Below are positions 9,322-18,623 of a stretch of 64,000 nucleotides of DNA, one piece after another. The stretch is from CBDIDH01 sp965277595 (GTDB lineage: Bacteria > Planctomycetota > Planctomycetia > Isosphaerales > Isosphaeraceae), in assembly GCA_965277595.1 (NCBI GenBank), contig CBDIDH010000002.1, positions 2,728,001 to 2,792,000 on the forward strand, given 5' to 3'. Within the stretch, counting starts at the first letter, position 1. Each line of letters opens with the position of its first letter. A program made the position numbers and the translations under genes. The notes beneath the pieces were generated by a model that was not told the origin of the DNA, did no database searches, and saw only the letters and a program-made list of their open reading frames with translations.

Positions 9322-10364
9322 TCGTGGGCGGAACCCCCGCGCTGACCTCAGCGCTCACGTCGCTCGGCATGGGCCTTGACCTGACCGCCGACGGTATTGA
9401 AGGCAGCGTCGCGGAGATCCTCGACGGCAAGGCCAGCGAGGCGATGCTCGCCGCCTTCTTGACCGGTCTTCGGGTCAAGGGAGAGACCGCCGGAGAACTC
9501 GCCGGAGCCGTCGCGGCGGTTCGGAGTCGGGCCGTGGCACTCGGTTTGTCGATTCCCACGTCGGGCGTTATTGACACCTGCGGAACCGGCGGCGACGGGG
9601 CGCGGACGGTCAACATCTCGACGGCCGCGGCGATCGTGGTTGCCGCCTGCGGCGTGAAGGTGGCCAAGCACGGCAACCGCGCCGCGTCGGGGAACTCGGG
9701 AAGTGCCGAGGTTCTCACCGAACTCGGCATCAACATCGAGGCGGACGCGGCCGTTCTCAATCGGTGCATGGCGGAACTGGGAATCACCTTCCTCTTCGCC
9801 CCGAGGTTTCATCCCGGCCTTCGAGCGGTCGCGCCGGTGCGGAAGCAATTGCCGTTTCGAACTCTTTTTAACCTCGTCGGTCCGCTCGCGAATCCGGGTC
9901 GGCCGGAGTTTCAGCTTGTGGGCGTCGCCGGTCTGATTCAGGCCCGGATCGTCGCCGGGGCGCTCGCGAGGCTGGGCCTGACCCGCGCCGCGGTCGTCAC
10001 CGGCGCCGACGGCCTCGATGAGGTCTCGCTTTCCGGGCCGACGCATGTCTTTTTCGTCGAGCGCGGCGGCGTGACCGAATGGGTCTGGACGCCCGACGAT
10101 TTCGGGCTCAACCTTTCGACCGCCGCCGAGATCCACGTCGCCGGCCCCGCCGACAGTGCCGCTCGGATTCGGGCGATGCTCGCCGGTGAACGCGGACCGG
10201 TGCGCGACTGGGTCATCGCCAACGCCGCGGCGGCGCTCTGGGTCTGCTCCGGCCGATCGACCCTGGCGACCTGCGTCACCTCCGCCTGGGCCGCGATCGA
10301 TTCCGGTCGCGCGGCCAACCTTCTCGACCGCTGGAAAACCCTGAACGCGACCGTAAACGCTTAA
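9318..10364 (+). CDS. trpD: Anthranilate phosphoribosyltransferase
   Basis: Catalyses transfer of the phosphoribosyl group of PRPP to anthranilate, the second step of tryptophan synthesis. The PRPP-binding glycine loop CGTGGDG is at about residues 88-94 and the KHGNRA-x-SGNSGSAEVL block at 117-133, both diagnostic of the family, with the later LFNLVGPLANP segment also conserved. At 348 residues it has normal length. The ATG overlaps the stop of the HtrA-like gene, and no other trp gene is nearby, so the pathway is dispersed. It converges on ppk1 with a 27-base gap. Confidence 0.95.
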   Translation: MIVGGTPALTSALTSLGMGLDLTADGIEGSVAEILDGKASEAMLAAFLTGLRVKGETAGELAGAVAAVRSRAVALGLSIPTSGVIDTCGTGGDGARTVNISTAAAIVVAACGVKVAKHGNRAASGNSGSAEVLTELGINIEADAAVLNRCMAELGITFLFAPRFHPGLRAVAPVRKQLPFRTLFNLVGPLANPGRPEFQLVGVAGLIQARIVAGALARLGLTRAAVVTGADGLDEVSLSGPTHVFFVERGGVTEWVWTPDDFGLNLSTAAEIHVAGPADSAARIRAMLAGERGPVRDWVIANAAAALWVCSGRSTLATCVTSAWAAIDSGRAANLLDRWKTLNATVNA

Positions 10365-10391
10365 GTTTCCAGAAGCCTCGGCCCTGCCAGC

Positions 10392-12575
10392 TCAGATCCT
10401 GGGCAAGGTCGCGTGCCCCTGGGGCTTGTGCGCGGGACGGATCGGGGTCTTGCTCGAAAGCTCGCGAGCCATGTTCTGAAACTCGACCTGAGAGCGGATC
10501 ACAGGCTCGCCGTCTCGGGGCGTGGCGATCCGTCGATAGGTGCCGTCAGGGTTTAACAGGCGGGCCTTGACGTTGTCGGAAAGCACGACGCCGAGGATTC
10601 CCTCGACGATCTGATTGCGGAGTCTTGGCTCCTCGATCGGGAACATGATCTCGACCCGGCGTCGGAAATTCCTGGGCATCCAGTCGGCCGAGGTGAGGAA
10701 GACCTCGGGGTCGTCGTGGTTCTGAAAATAGGCGATCCGCGAGTGTTCCAGAAATCGGTCAACGATGCTGACGACCCGGATGTTCTCCGAGATTCCCGGC
10801 AGGCCGGGGCGGAGGCAACAGATCCCCCGGACGATCAGGTCAATCCGCACTCCCGCCGTTGACGCCGCGTACAGCGACTCGATCACGCCCGGGTCCACCA
10901 GTGAGTTCATCTTGGCGATGATCCGCGCTGGTCGTCCCGCCTCGGCGTGAAGCCGCTCGCGGTCAATCAACTCATTGATCCGACGTTCCAGGTTCGTCGG
11001 CGCGACGATCAGCTTGTTCCAGTCGTGCCCTTGCGAATATCCGGTCAAGAGGTTGAAAAGCGCACTCGCGTCTTCACCAAACTCGGGCCGACAGGTGAAG
11101 AAGCTCAGGTCGGTATAAACGCGCGCTGTGGTCGGGTTGTAATTGCCGGTGCCGAGGTGAACATACCGGCGAATGCCGTCATGGTCGCGTCGAACCACCA
11201 GAGCGGCCTTGCAATGCGTTTTCAGGCCGACCATGCCGTAGACGACGTGAACCCCGGCTTTCTGGAGTGCCCGTGCCTTGACGATGTTGTTTTCCTCGTC
11301 GAGTCTCGCTTGAAGCTCAACGAGCGCCGTGACCTGCTTGCCATTCTCGGCGGCGCGTTCGAGGGCATTGATGATCGGGTTGGCGTCGGCGGTCCGATAG
11401 AGCGTCTGCTTGATCGCCAGGACATGCGGATCGTCGGACGCCTGTTCGATGAAGTTGACGACGGCGTCAAACGACTCATACGGGTGATGCACGAGCACGT
11501 CCTGCTCGCGGATCGCGGTGAAGACGCTCCCTCGGGTCGCGAAGTGCGCGGGCATCTGAGGTTCGTACGGAATTTCCTTGAGGTCGCGAAACCCTTCAAT
11601 CCTGGTGAGAGCGACCAGCGAGGTCAGATCGACCGGGCCAGGAACCTTGTACACGTCGCGGTCGTCGAGGTCGAGCGACTGCGCCGTTTGCAAGAGGGCG
11701 AGAAATTCATCCTCGGCCCGATCGGCGATTTCCAGCCGGACCGCGGCGCCCCATTTCCGCTGGCGAAGGGTCTCCTGGATCGTCGAGAGCAGGCTGCTGC
11801 GGACCTCGGTTTCCTGAATCGTCAGGTCGCTGTTTCTGGTCACCCGAAAAGCCGCGCGACTCGCCACCCGAAAGCCGCCGAAAAGGGCATCGAGGCGTGG
11901 GCCGATCACGTTTTCGAGGAGAACGAACCGAAATTTGCCGTCGTTGTCGCTGGGCAGGCGGACGAGTCGGCTCAGAACCGAGGGGACCTGAAGGACCGCG
12001 TAAAGCTGTCGGGCCGGGTCTTGACCGATCGTCTCGACCCGAAGGATCAGGTTAAGGCTCTTGTTGTGCAGGTGCGGGAACGGGTGCGCGGGGTCGATCG
12101 CCAGGGGGGTCAGAACGGGATAGACCTGGCTGTCAAAGTAGTCGTCGAGGAACCGGTTATGAGTCTCGGTGAGCTCCTCGGTATCGCAGACGAGAATGCC
12201 GTGCGCGGCGAGCTGGGGCCGAAGCTCGCTCCGCCAGACCTCATATTGCCGGGCGACAAATTCATGCGCGAGGCGCGTGATCTCGGTCAGTTGGGTCAAT
12301 GGCCCCTGACCGTCGGGCGGGGTGTCTTGCGGCTCCAAATTGTCGTAAAGCTGGGCCTGAAGGCCAGCGACGCGGACCTCGAAGAACTCGTCGAGATTCG
12401 AGGCCGAGATTGCCAGGAACCGGACCCGTTCCAGAAGCGGGTTGGAGGGGTCGCGGGCCTCTTCGAGCACGCGCTCGTTGAATTCGAGCCAGCTCAGTTC
12501 CCGGTTCAGGAAGAGGGACGGGTCGGGTGTTGCCGGGGCGCCCGCGGCGTTCAGGGGGACGGGTGACTCAGACAT
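10392..12575 (-). CDS. ppk1: Polyphosphate kinase
   Basis: Reversibly polymerises the gamma-phosphate of ATP into polyphosphate. The N-terminal domain opens with the family signature NRELSWLEFNERVLEEA and SNLDEFFEVRVAGL. The catalytic histidine is His473 in YVHLGTGNYN, followed by TARVYTDLSFFT, and the second catalytic block contains HSRIAYF and LTSADWMPRN. I take the ATG at 12575 (727 residues), since a longer frame back to 12665 would run into the upstream nfo coding region. It follows nfo on the same strand with 28 bases between, so the two may be co-transcribed. Confidence 0.95.
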   Translation of the reverse strand: MSESPVPLNAAGAPATPDPSLFLNRELSWLEFNERVLEEARDPSNPLLERVRFLAISASNLDEFFEVRVAGLQAQLYDNLEPQDTPPDGQGPLTQLTEITRLAHEFVARQYEVWRSELRPQLAAHGILVCDTEELTETHNRFLDDYFDSQVYPVLTPLAIDPAHPFPHLHNKSLNLILRVETIGQDPARQLYAVLQVPSVLSRLVRLPSDNDGKFRFVLLENVIGPRLDALFGGFRVASRAAFRVTRNSDLTIQETEVRSSLLSTIQETLRQRKWGAAVRLEIADRAEDEFLALLQTAQSLDLDDRDVYKVPGPVDLTSLVALTRIEGFRDLKEIPYEPQMPAHFATRGSVFTAIREQDVLVHHPYESFDAVVNFIEQASDDPHVLAIKQTLYRTADANPIINALERAAENGKQVTALVELQARLDEENNIVKARALQKAGVHVVYGMVGLKTHCKAALVVRRDHDGIRRYVHLGTGNYNPTTARVYTDLSFFTCRPEFGEDASALFNLLTGYSQGHDWNKLIVAPTNLERRINELIDRERLHAEAGRPARIIAKMNSLVDPGVIESLYAASTAGVRIDLIVRGICCLRPGLPGISENIRVVSIVDRFLEHSRIAYFQNHDDPEVFLTSADWMPRNFRRRVEIMFPIEEPRLRNQIVEGILGVVLSDNVKARLLNPDGTYRRIATPRDGEPVIRSQVEFQNMARELSSKTPIRPAHKPQGHATLPRI

Positions 12576-12603
12576 GTTGAATTCGCCGGGCTTCGCTCTC
12601 GGG

Positions 12604-13479
12604 TCAAGGGGCCAGCAACGCTTCGGATTCGAGCCGGCGGAGGGTCCGCAGGTGGAGAGCGTCAAGTTCCTCGCCGTCTTCGGTCCCCTTGGGGGTTTCC
12701 AGGATCATCGGGACCGCTTGAAATCTGGGGTCATTGACCACATACCGAAACGGCTCCAGGCCGATCAGGCCACGGCCGATTCCGGCGTGGCGATCGACCC
12801 GGCTCCCCAGCCCTTTGAGGCTATCGTTCAGGTGCCAGACCCGAACCTGGCCAAGGCCGAAGGCGCGGTCGACTTGATCCACGACATCATCGTACTCGGA
12901 CCGTGTCGCGAAGGAATAGCCCGCCGCGAAAATGTGACAGGTGTCCACGCACACGCCCAACCGATCCGGCTCGGCCACGTCGGCGATGATCCGGCCCAGG
13001 TGCTCGAACCTGTGCCCGAGGCACGACCCTTGACCGGCCGTCGTTTCCAGGTCGATCGTGACCGTCGAGCCTCGGGTCCGCCTGTGGACCTCATCCAGAC
13101 CTTCGGCCACGCGCTTCAAGCCCGCATCCTCGCCCGACCCCGTGTGCGCTCCCGGATGCGCGACGAGGTCGGCGATTCCGAGCGCCTGGCAACGCTCGAC
13201 CTCGACGGTCATCGCGTCGATCGACTTCCGCCACAAGGCGTCGTCGGCGCTTGCCAGGTTGATCAGGTAGGAATTGTGCGCGATCGGACTTTCAATGCCT
13301 GTCTCCGCGAGGGCCTGGCGAAAGGCCGAGCAATGGGCCTCGGTCAACTCCGGCGCCCTCCACTGGTTGTTGTTCTTCGTGAAAAGTTGCACCGTCTGAA
13401 AGCCGACGCGCGAGGCGGAGTGAACGGCCCGATCGTGGCCGCCCGCCGTCGACATGTGAGCCCCGAGCTTCGCCGGCAT
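12604..13479 (-). CDS. nfo: Endonuclease IV (AP endonuclease)
   Basis: A TIM-barrel, zinc-dependent AP endonuclease that cuts 5' of abasic sites in base excision repair. Conserved blocks are all present: LGAHMSTAGG at the N-terminus, AHNSYLINLAS, VAHPGAHTG, DLETTAGQG, VCVDTCHIFAAGY and HLNDSLKGLGSRVDRHAGIG. The ATG at 13479 gives 291 residues, normal for the family; a longer frame to 13563 adds residues with no family similarity. GGGAGG lies 11 bases upstream of this ATG. Probably in one unit with ppk1. Confidence 0.95.
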   Translation of the reverse strand: MPAKLGAHMSTAGGHDRAVHSASRVGFQTVQLFTKNNNQWRAPELTEAHCSAFRQALAETGIESPIAHNSYLINLASADDALWRKSIDAMTVEVERCQALGIADLVAHPGAHTGSGEDAGLKRVAEGLDEVHRRTRGSTVTIDLETTAGQGSCLGHRFEHLGRIIADVAEPDRLGVCVDTCHIFAAGYSFATRSEYDDVVDQVDRAFGLGQVRVWHLNDSLKGLGSRVDRHAGIGRGLIGLEPFRYVVNDPRFQAVPMILETPKGTEDGEELDALHLRTLRRLESEALLAP

Positions 13480-13608
13480 GGTTCGATCATCCTCCCTTGA
13501 ATTCGACCCGCGCCAGGCATGCCGGGCGATCCGTACAAATCCGACCACAGAATCGGCCGGCAATGACCGAAGATTTTTACGGAATCCTCACCGAATTTCA
13601 ACACCCGC

Positions 13609-13638
13609 TTGCGACCGGTCTCCGTGCGGTTCTACAAT
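13609..13638 (+). promoter_or_regulatory. Candidate promoter for the 13668 gene
   Basis: TTGCGA at 13609-13614 and TACAAT at 13633-13638 with an 18-base spacer, 30 bases ahead of the first ATG. It lies in the divergent gap between nfo and the small membrane protein gene. Confidence 0.4.
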
Positions 13639-13667
13639 GAAGGACCGCGTTGGAAATACCCAAGGGA

Positions 13668-14153
13668 ATGGCCAGGGACTCGATTATGGGGCTAATCATC
13701 TGGGGGGGTGTCTTGCCGGCCTGCGTGGTTGCGGGCTGGCTCATCCTGCGTCGCCCCTTCCGGCAACTGGCTGAAGAATTACACGTCGATCACGCCCGAG
13801 ACCTCTTCCGGCTCCGCCGCGAGTGGCTGGAAGCCCGTTTCCTCAGCGCGCTCGCCCGGGTTGACCCGATCGAACGGATTCGCTGGGAAGACGCCCACTG
13901 GCACGATGAGGTCGTCTGGGCGCGCGACCGCCAATCTCGGGCCTTGCTCGCCCTGATCGCCGTGCATTTTGACGGTCTCACCTTCGACGAGACAGGCGAG
14001 CTCTGCCCGAGACACTCCACCGCGCTCTTCGAGTTTCGCAAGGGACGCTGGTCGGCCGACGGTAAACGGATCGACGAGGTTCGTCCCGACGAGGCTGTCT
14101 TTCGCCACCATCGGTTCGACCCCGTCGTGACCCAGCCTCGGCGCGACTCTTGA
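13668..14153 (+). CDS. Hypothetical protein with N-terminal membrane anchor
   Basis: I do not recognise the family. The first about 30 residues contain one hydrophobic helix (GLIIWGGVLPACVVAGWLIL). The rest is soluble and rich in Arg, Trp and acidic residues (RREWLEARFLSALARVDPIE; EDAHWHDEVVWARDR), ending in a His/Arg-rich tail. ATG codons at 13668 and 13686 are both possible; the second has AGGGA upstream at good spacing and begins exactly at the helix. It converges on the RraA-like gene. Confidence 0.65.
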   Translation: MARDSIMGLIIWGGVLPACVVAGWLILRRPFRQLAEELHVDHARDLFRLRREWLEARFLSALARVDPIERIRWEDAHWHDEVVWARDRQSRALLALIAVHFDGLTFDETGELCPRHSTALFEFRKGRWSADGKRIDEVRPDEAVFRHHRFDPVVTQPRRDS

Positions 14154-14171
14154 ACTGATCCGACCTGCTCG

Positions 14172-14882
14172 TCACTCGCGGATCTTCGCCTTCATCTCGG
14201 TTCGAAGGCGAAGGTATTCTTCCAGGTCAAAGGCATCCGACCGGCAAATGTCCAGCAAGGGACGTTCCAGGCGTTCGACCTCGCGGCAGGCTTCGGCCAG
14301 TTTCGGGGCGATGTCCAGAGGAATGATGCAAACGCCGTGCTTGTCCGCGTGGATCAGGTCGCCCGGCGCGACGTCGACCCCGGCGATCTTGATCGGCTTG
14401 CCGAAACCGGCGAGACGGACATACGCGTGGCTCACGCAGGCGTTGCGGCCGTAAAGATGAAAGCCCATCTCGCGGACCTCATCCAGGTCGCGCGGACAGC
14501 CGTCGGTGATGTGGCCGATACAGCCGAGCGTCTTGTGAATCGTCGCGTTCACCTCGCCAAACTGAGCACCCAGGCCGGGCGGATCATCCAGATCCTGGGC
14601 GATGGCTACCTTCGGACCGGGCACCGAGGCGACGTACCGGAGATAATCGGCGGTCAGGTCGTCGCCGGGCGCGGTCGAGGTGGACTCGGCGGCGACGGTC
14701 TGCGAGGTCACGGCGTAGCCGACCATCACGCCAAGATCCGGGAAGAGGCAGCGGATCGAGTGCGGCAGGAAGCCGAGGTGTCGCTTTCGGATGTTGAAGA
14801 TCTCGATCGCGTTGGAGATCGTCGGCGTGTTGAATCGGGCCAGCTCGGCGAGCTGATCGGCGTTGAGCAAGTCGGCGGCCAT
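14172..14882 (-). CDS. RraA-like / HMG-aldolase-fold protein
   Basis: A 236-residue protein of the RraA-like family (formerly mislabelled dimethylmenaquinone methyltransferase). The signature is present: GHITDGCPRDLDEVREMG and, later, GVDVAPGDLIHADKHGVCII, in which the Asp/Arg and GDLIxAD residues form the metal and substrate site in oxaloacetate decarboxylase and HMG-aldolase members. True RraA inhibits RNase E and is shorter, so an aldolase or decarboxylase role is more likely here, but this is not settled by sequence. ATG at 14882 is the only reasonable start. Divergent from msrA. Confidence 0.8.
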   Translation of the reverse strand: MAADLLNADQLAELARFNTPTISNAIEIFNIRKRHLGFLPHSIRCLFPDLGVMVGYAVTSQTVAAESTSTAPGDDLTADYLRYVASVPGPKVAIAQDLDDPPGLGAQFGEVNATIHKTLGCIGHITDGCPRDLDEVREMGFHLYGRNACVSHAYVRLAGFGKPIKIAGVDVAPGDLIHADKHGVCIIPLDIAPKLAEACREVERLERPLLDICRSDAFDLEEYLRLRTEMKAKIRE

Positions 14883-15146
14883 GACGCGGCGTCTCCGTCC
14901 CCTTTTGGTTACGATCTTGCGAAGAACCTTCGTCGCACGATTTCAGGCCCGGCGGCGTAGCTTAACCCAATGTCGCGGTCAAGGCCAGCGGCTGGCTTCC
15001 GACCCGGGAGAATGATTGGTCCTCGTTTTTGAACGCGCTCGACCCCGCAATCCTTTGTGTTCCGACCGACAACCATTGCCTTCCAACTCGATCGGCCCAA
15101 AATGGAAAGGATTGGGAGTAACACGTTTCCTGGCCTGGAGGACCCG

Positions 15147-15617
15147 ATGAAAAAAGCAACGTTTGGCGCAGGTTGTTTCTGGGGGGTCGAGGAGACCTTT
15201 CGGAACGTCCCCGGCGTGATCGGCACGGCGGTTGGCTACTCGGGCGGCGCGACCTCGAATCCGTCCTACAAGGATGTCTGCACGGGTCGAACCGGCCACG
15301 CCGAGGTTGTTCAGGTCGAATTTGACCCCGCGAAGGTCTCGTACGACCAGCTTCTCAACGTCTTCTTCGAAGTCCACGACCCGACCACCCTGAACCGGCA
15401 AGGCCCCGATATCGGCACTCAATACCGATCCGCGATTTACGTCCACGACGACGAGCAAAAGGCCCAGGCCGAGGCCGCGATCCAACGCCTTGCCGAGAGC
15501 CAGCGGTTTCGACGGCCGATCGTCACCGAGATCGCCCCCGCGACGGACTTCTGGATGGGCGAGGACTACCACCAGCAATATCTCGCCAAGCGCGGGCGAT
15601 CAAGCTGCCACCTTTGA
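15147..15617 (+). CDS. msrA: Peptide methionine sulfoxide reductase A
   Basis: Reduces the S-isomer of methionine sulfoxide in proteins, a repair step after oxidation. The catalytic motif GCFWG contains Cys10, followed by the conserved GYSGG, HAEVVQVEFDP, NRQGPDIGTQYRS and EDYHQQYL blocks. A C-terminal Cys (SSCHL, Cys154) is placed to act as resolving residue. I chose the ATG at 15147 because TGGAGGA precedes it by four bases; the frame is open to 15057 but that part has no family similarity. At 156 residues it is a short cytoplasmic form with no signal peptide. Confidence 0.95.
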   Translation: MKKATFGAGCFWGVEETFRNVPGVIGTAVGYSGGATSNPSYKDVCTGRTGHAEVVQVEFDPAKVSYDQLLNVFFEVHDPTTLNRQGPDIGTQYRSAIYVHDDEQKAQAEAAIQRLAESQRFRRPIVTEIAPATDFWMGEDYHQQYLAKRGRSSCHL

Positions 15618-15654
15618 TGAGGCGATCAGACCGCCTGACGCTTCGAGCCACGCC

Positions 15655-17046
15655 TCAAACCTGCGTTCCCGAGTAAAGCGCCGCGATCGGCTCGCCCCGG
15701 CAGAGGGCGATCGGTCGGTTGAGGCGATCGGTCAGTTCGGTCGACGGATCGACGCCGAGGGCCTGGTAAAGAGTCGCCGCGAGGTCGGCCGGTGTGAACG
15801 GGCGACTTCCTGGATAGGCGCCGAGGCGGTCGGACTGGCCGACCGTCTGGCCGCCTCGAACCCCCGCGCCGGCAAAGACGGTCGAGAAGACCCGAGCCCA
15901 GTGATCGCGGCCATCTTTCGTGTTGCCGTTGTTTCCGGTCGTGGCGCCAATGCGCGGCGTCCGGCCAAACTCGCCGGTCACCACCACCAGGGTCTCGTCA
16001 AGGCGACCCGTCCGCGCCAGGTCATCAAGCAGGGCGGAAACTCCTCGATCGAGCGGCGGCAGCAACTCGTTCTTGAGACGTCGGAAATTGCCCGAGTGCG
16101 TGTCCCAGTTCTGAACTCGGCCCATGTTCGCCTGAACGATCGGCACTCCCGCCTCGACGAGCCGACGCGCCAGCAACAACGACTGGCCAAACATGTGCCG
16201 ACCGTATCGGTCGCGGACCTTCGGATCTTCCTTGTCGAGATCAAAGGCGCGGGCGACCTTGCCCGAGAGCAGGAGCGAGAGCGCCTGCTGACGCTGAACG
16301 CTGAGCGTATCGCGTCCCGAATGACTCTCCGCCAGGCTCTGCCCGTCGTTCATCTGGGCGAGCAGGTCGAGACGGTTTTGCAGGCGTTCGACCGTGAACC
16401 CATCGGGCAAGGCCAGGTCATCGACGTGGAAGCCGGGCCGGTTGGGATCTTGCTTGATCTGCCAGGGGTCATGCTTCGGGCCGAGAAAACCGGCATGCTG
16501 GCCGGGCCAGGTGAGCGGCCCCTCGATCAGGTACGTCGGCAAGGTCACGCCGGTCGGCACGCCGTCGCCGCTCGGGCGGACGTAGTTCAGGGCCGAGGCA
16601 TAGCAGGGGTAATCTTCGCGCGAGGCGATCTTGTCAAAGAAGGCGCCAGGCTGCGGGTGGCCTGTTAAAACCCAGTGCGTGGCGTTGAGGTGATTCAAGT
16701 TCGTGTGCGACATCGATCGAACGACCGCCAGGCGATCGGCCATCGCCGCGAGCCTTGGCAGGTGCTCGCAAAAGGAGATTCCCGGCACGTTCGTGGCGAT
16801 CGGCCTGAACTCGCCGCGAATCGCCTCGGGGGCGTTCGGCTTCATGTCGAACGTGTCGATATGACTGGGCGCCCCCGTGAGGAAGACCAGGATGATCGAC
16901 TTCGCCCGGGGCGCAATCCTTGCCAGCTTCGCCTCGGCCCGCGCGGCCAGCACCGAGGACAGGCTCATCCCGGCAAGGCCCGAGAAGCCGACCTGAAGAA
17001 ATTCGCGGCGAACCATGCCGACCGCGTGTCGGTGACCCGGGATCAT
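15655..17046 (-). CDS. DUF1501 protein, Tat-exported
   Basis: A 463-residue member of DUF1501, a family with an alkaline-phosphatase/sulfatase-like fold that is greatly expanded in planctomycetes. The N-terminus carries a twin-arginine signal (RREFLQVGFSGLAGMSLSSV). Family blocks include FLTGAPSHIDTFDMKP, VRSMSHTNLNHLNATHWVLT, WDTHSGNF and VVVTGEFGRTPRIG. The biochemical role is not established. GGGAG lies upstream of the ATG at good distance. The gene is downstream of a second DUF1501 gene and a DUF1549/DUF1553 gene on the same strand, a standard planctomycete grouping. Confidence 0.9.
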   Translation of the reverse strand: MIPGHRHAVGMVRREFLQVGFSGLAGMSLSSVLAARAEAKLARIAPRAKSIILVFLTGAPSHIDTFDMKPNAPEAIRGEFRPIATNVPGISFCEHLPRLAAMADRLAVVRSMSHTNLNHLNATHWVLTGHPQPGAFFDKIASREDYPCYASALNYVRPSGDGVPTGVTLPTYLIEGPLTWPGQHAGFLGPKHDPWQIKQDPNRPGFHVDDLALPDGFTVERLQNRLDLLAQMNDGQSLAESHSGRDTLSVQRQQALSLLLSGKVARAFDLDKEDPKVRDRYGRHMFGQSLLLARRLVEAGVPIVQANMGRVQNWDTHSGNFRRLKNELLPPLDRGVSALLDDLARTGRLDETLVVVTGEFGRTPRIGATTGNNGNTKDGRDHWARVFSTVFAGAGVRGGQTVGQSDRLGAYPGSRPFTPADLAATLYQALGVDPSTELTDRLNRPIALCRGEPIAALYSGTQV

Positions 17047-17158
17047 CGTGGAAAACTCCCTGGAGACGGCCTCTTGGTGTGCAAAAACGATCGATGCGGC
17101 GGACCTTGCCAGGCTCTCTCAACAGTATGGCGTCGTTTGCCAGCAAAGCGAGCCGGGT

Positions 17159-18586
17159 TCACGTCAAAATCTCCGGGATCAGCTCTCCCTTGACGTCCGT
17201 CAGCCTCATGTCGCGGCCTCCGAAGCGGAAGGTCAGCCGTTTGTGGTCGATTCCCAGCAGATGAAGCATCGTGGCATGCAGGTCGTGAATCTCGACCTTG
17301 TTTTCCACGACCTTGTAACCATATTCGTCGGTCTGTCCGTAAATCGTCCCCCCCTTGATGCCGCCGCCGGCAAGCCAGATCGTGAAACCAAAGGGGTTAT
17401 GGTCGCGGCCGTCGCTCCCTTGCGCAAAGGGGGTCCGACCAAACTCACCGGCCCAGACGATCAAGGTTTCGTCGAGAAGGCCGCGCTGACGGAGGTCGGT
17501 CAAGAGCGCCGCGATCGGCTGGTCAACCGCCAGGGCGTTCTTTTCGTGACCCGATTTCAAGGAGCCATGTTGGTCCCAGCGATCGGAGCCGACGTTCGGA
17601 CAGGTCAACTCCACGAAGCGAACCCCGCGCTCAATTAACCGGCGCGCCAGCAGGCACTGGCGGCCGAAAATGGCTGTCGGCGCATAGGAGGCGTCGAGCC
17701 CGTAAAGGTGCCGGGTGGCCCGCGTCTCGCCCGAAAGCTCGGTCAGTTCGGGAACGGCCGATTGCATCCGATACGCTAGCTCATAATTGGCGATCGCCGA
17801 TTCGAGCGCGTCGACGTGGCCGATGCGGTCCAGCGCCGAGGCGTCGACGCGCTTCAAGAGCCGGAGCTTGTTGCGTTGAAGGTCCTCGGTCGCCTCGGTC
17901 CGGCGGACGTTCGCCAGCGGCGTCGTCCCCGGGTTGAAGACCGACCCTTGATACGTCGCCGGCAAGAATCCACTATTGAAGTTATCAAGACCGCCGGGAG
18001 GAATCAGGCCGCCGTTGAGGACCACGAAGCCGGGCAAGTCCTCGGCTTCGTTGCCCAGGCCATAGCCAAACCAGGCCCCCATGCTCGGCCGCCCTTGAAG
18101 GCCCGACCCGGTGTGCAGGAAATAATTCGCGCTCGTGTGCTCGGGAAAGTTCGAGACCATCGACCGGACGACGGCCATCGAATCGACGTGGCGGGCGACC
18201 CCAGGAAAGAGGTCGCTGACGGGAATTCCGCTCTGGCCATACGGGCGAAAGGCCCAGGGCGAGGCGAGCGTGTTGCCGTTGTTGTTGAACTGCGTCGGCT
18301 CCATCTTCAGGCCGAAGGGGCGGCCATGCTCGCGAGTCAGGCGCGGCTTCGGGTCAAACGTATCCACCTGCGAAGGGCCGCCGTCCATGTACAGAAAGAT
18401 GACGCTCCGCGCCTTCGCTGGAAAATGCGTCGAGCGTTTTGGCTCTTTCAAAACGTCGACGCTCGCCCCTTCGCCGCGATCGGCCAGCAAGGCCGCGAGC
18501 GCCAGGGCGCCGAAGCCGCTGGCCGATCGGGCAAGCATCTCGCGACGCGTCAGGGGCATTCGAGCAATTCGGCGGCAAGGGTACAT
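17159..18586 (-). CDS. DUF1501 protein, Tat-exported (second copy)
   Basis: A 475-residue DUF1501 protein with twin-arginine signal TRREMLARSASGFGALALAA. Conserved blocks are FLYMDGGPSQVDTFDPKP, VRSMVSNFPEHTSANYFLHT, LTCPNVGSDRWDQHG and IVWAGEFGRTPFAQGSDGRD, and it ends in the typical HATMLHLLG-IDH-KRLTFRFGGRD. It is only distantly similar to the copy at 15655-17046. I chose the ATG at 18586, which is 38 bases after the stop of the DUF1549/DUF1553 gene; a TTG at 18640 would overlap that gene. These paired genes are usually co-expressed in planctomycetes; the substrate is unknown. Confidence 0.9.
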   Translation of the reverse strand: MYPCRRIARMPLTRREMLARSASGFGALALAALLADRGEGASVDVLKEPKRSTHFPAKARSVIFLYMDGGPSQVDTFDPKPRLTREHGRPFGLKMEPTQFNNNGNTLASPWAFRPYGQSGIPVSDLFPGVARHVDSMAVVRSMVSNFPEHTSANYFLHTGSGLQGRPSMGAWFGYGLGNEAEDLPGFVVLNGGLIPPGGLDNFNSGFLPATYQGSVFNPGTTPLANVRRTEATEDLQRNKLRLLKRVDASALDRIGHVDALESAIANYELAYRMQSAVPELTELSGETRATRHLYGLDASYAPTAIFGRQCLLARRLIERGVRFVELTCPNVGSDRWDQHGSLKSGHEKNALAVDQPIAALLTDLRQRGLLDETLIVWAGEFGRTPFAQGSDGRDHNPFGFTIWLAGGGIKGGTIYGQTDEYGYKVVENKVEIHDLHATMLHLLGIDHKRLTFRFGGRDMRLTDVKGELIPEILT

Positions 18587-18623
18587 GGCGGGTCGTTCTT
18601 CCCCGGGGGCGGGCGGGTTGGCA

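Noticed and set aside
10947..12566. 539-codon plus-strand frame opposite ppk1
   Set aside because: Antisense shadow of a clear polyphosphate kinase; no ribosome binding site and no protein-like motif.
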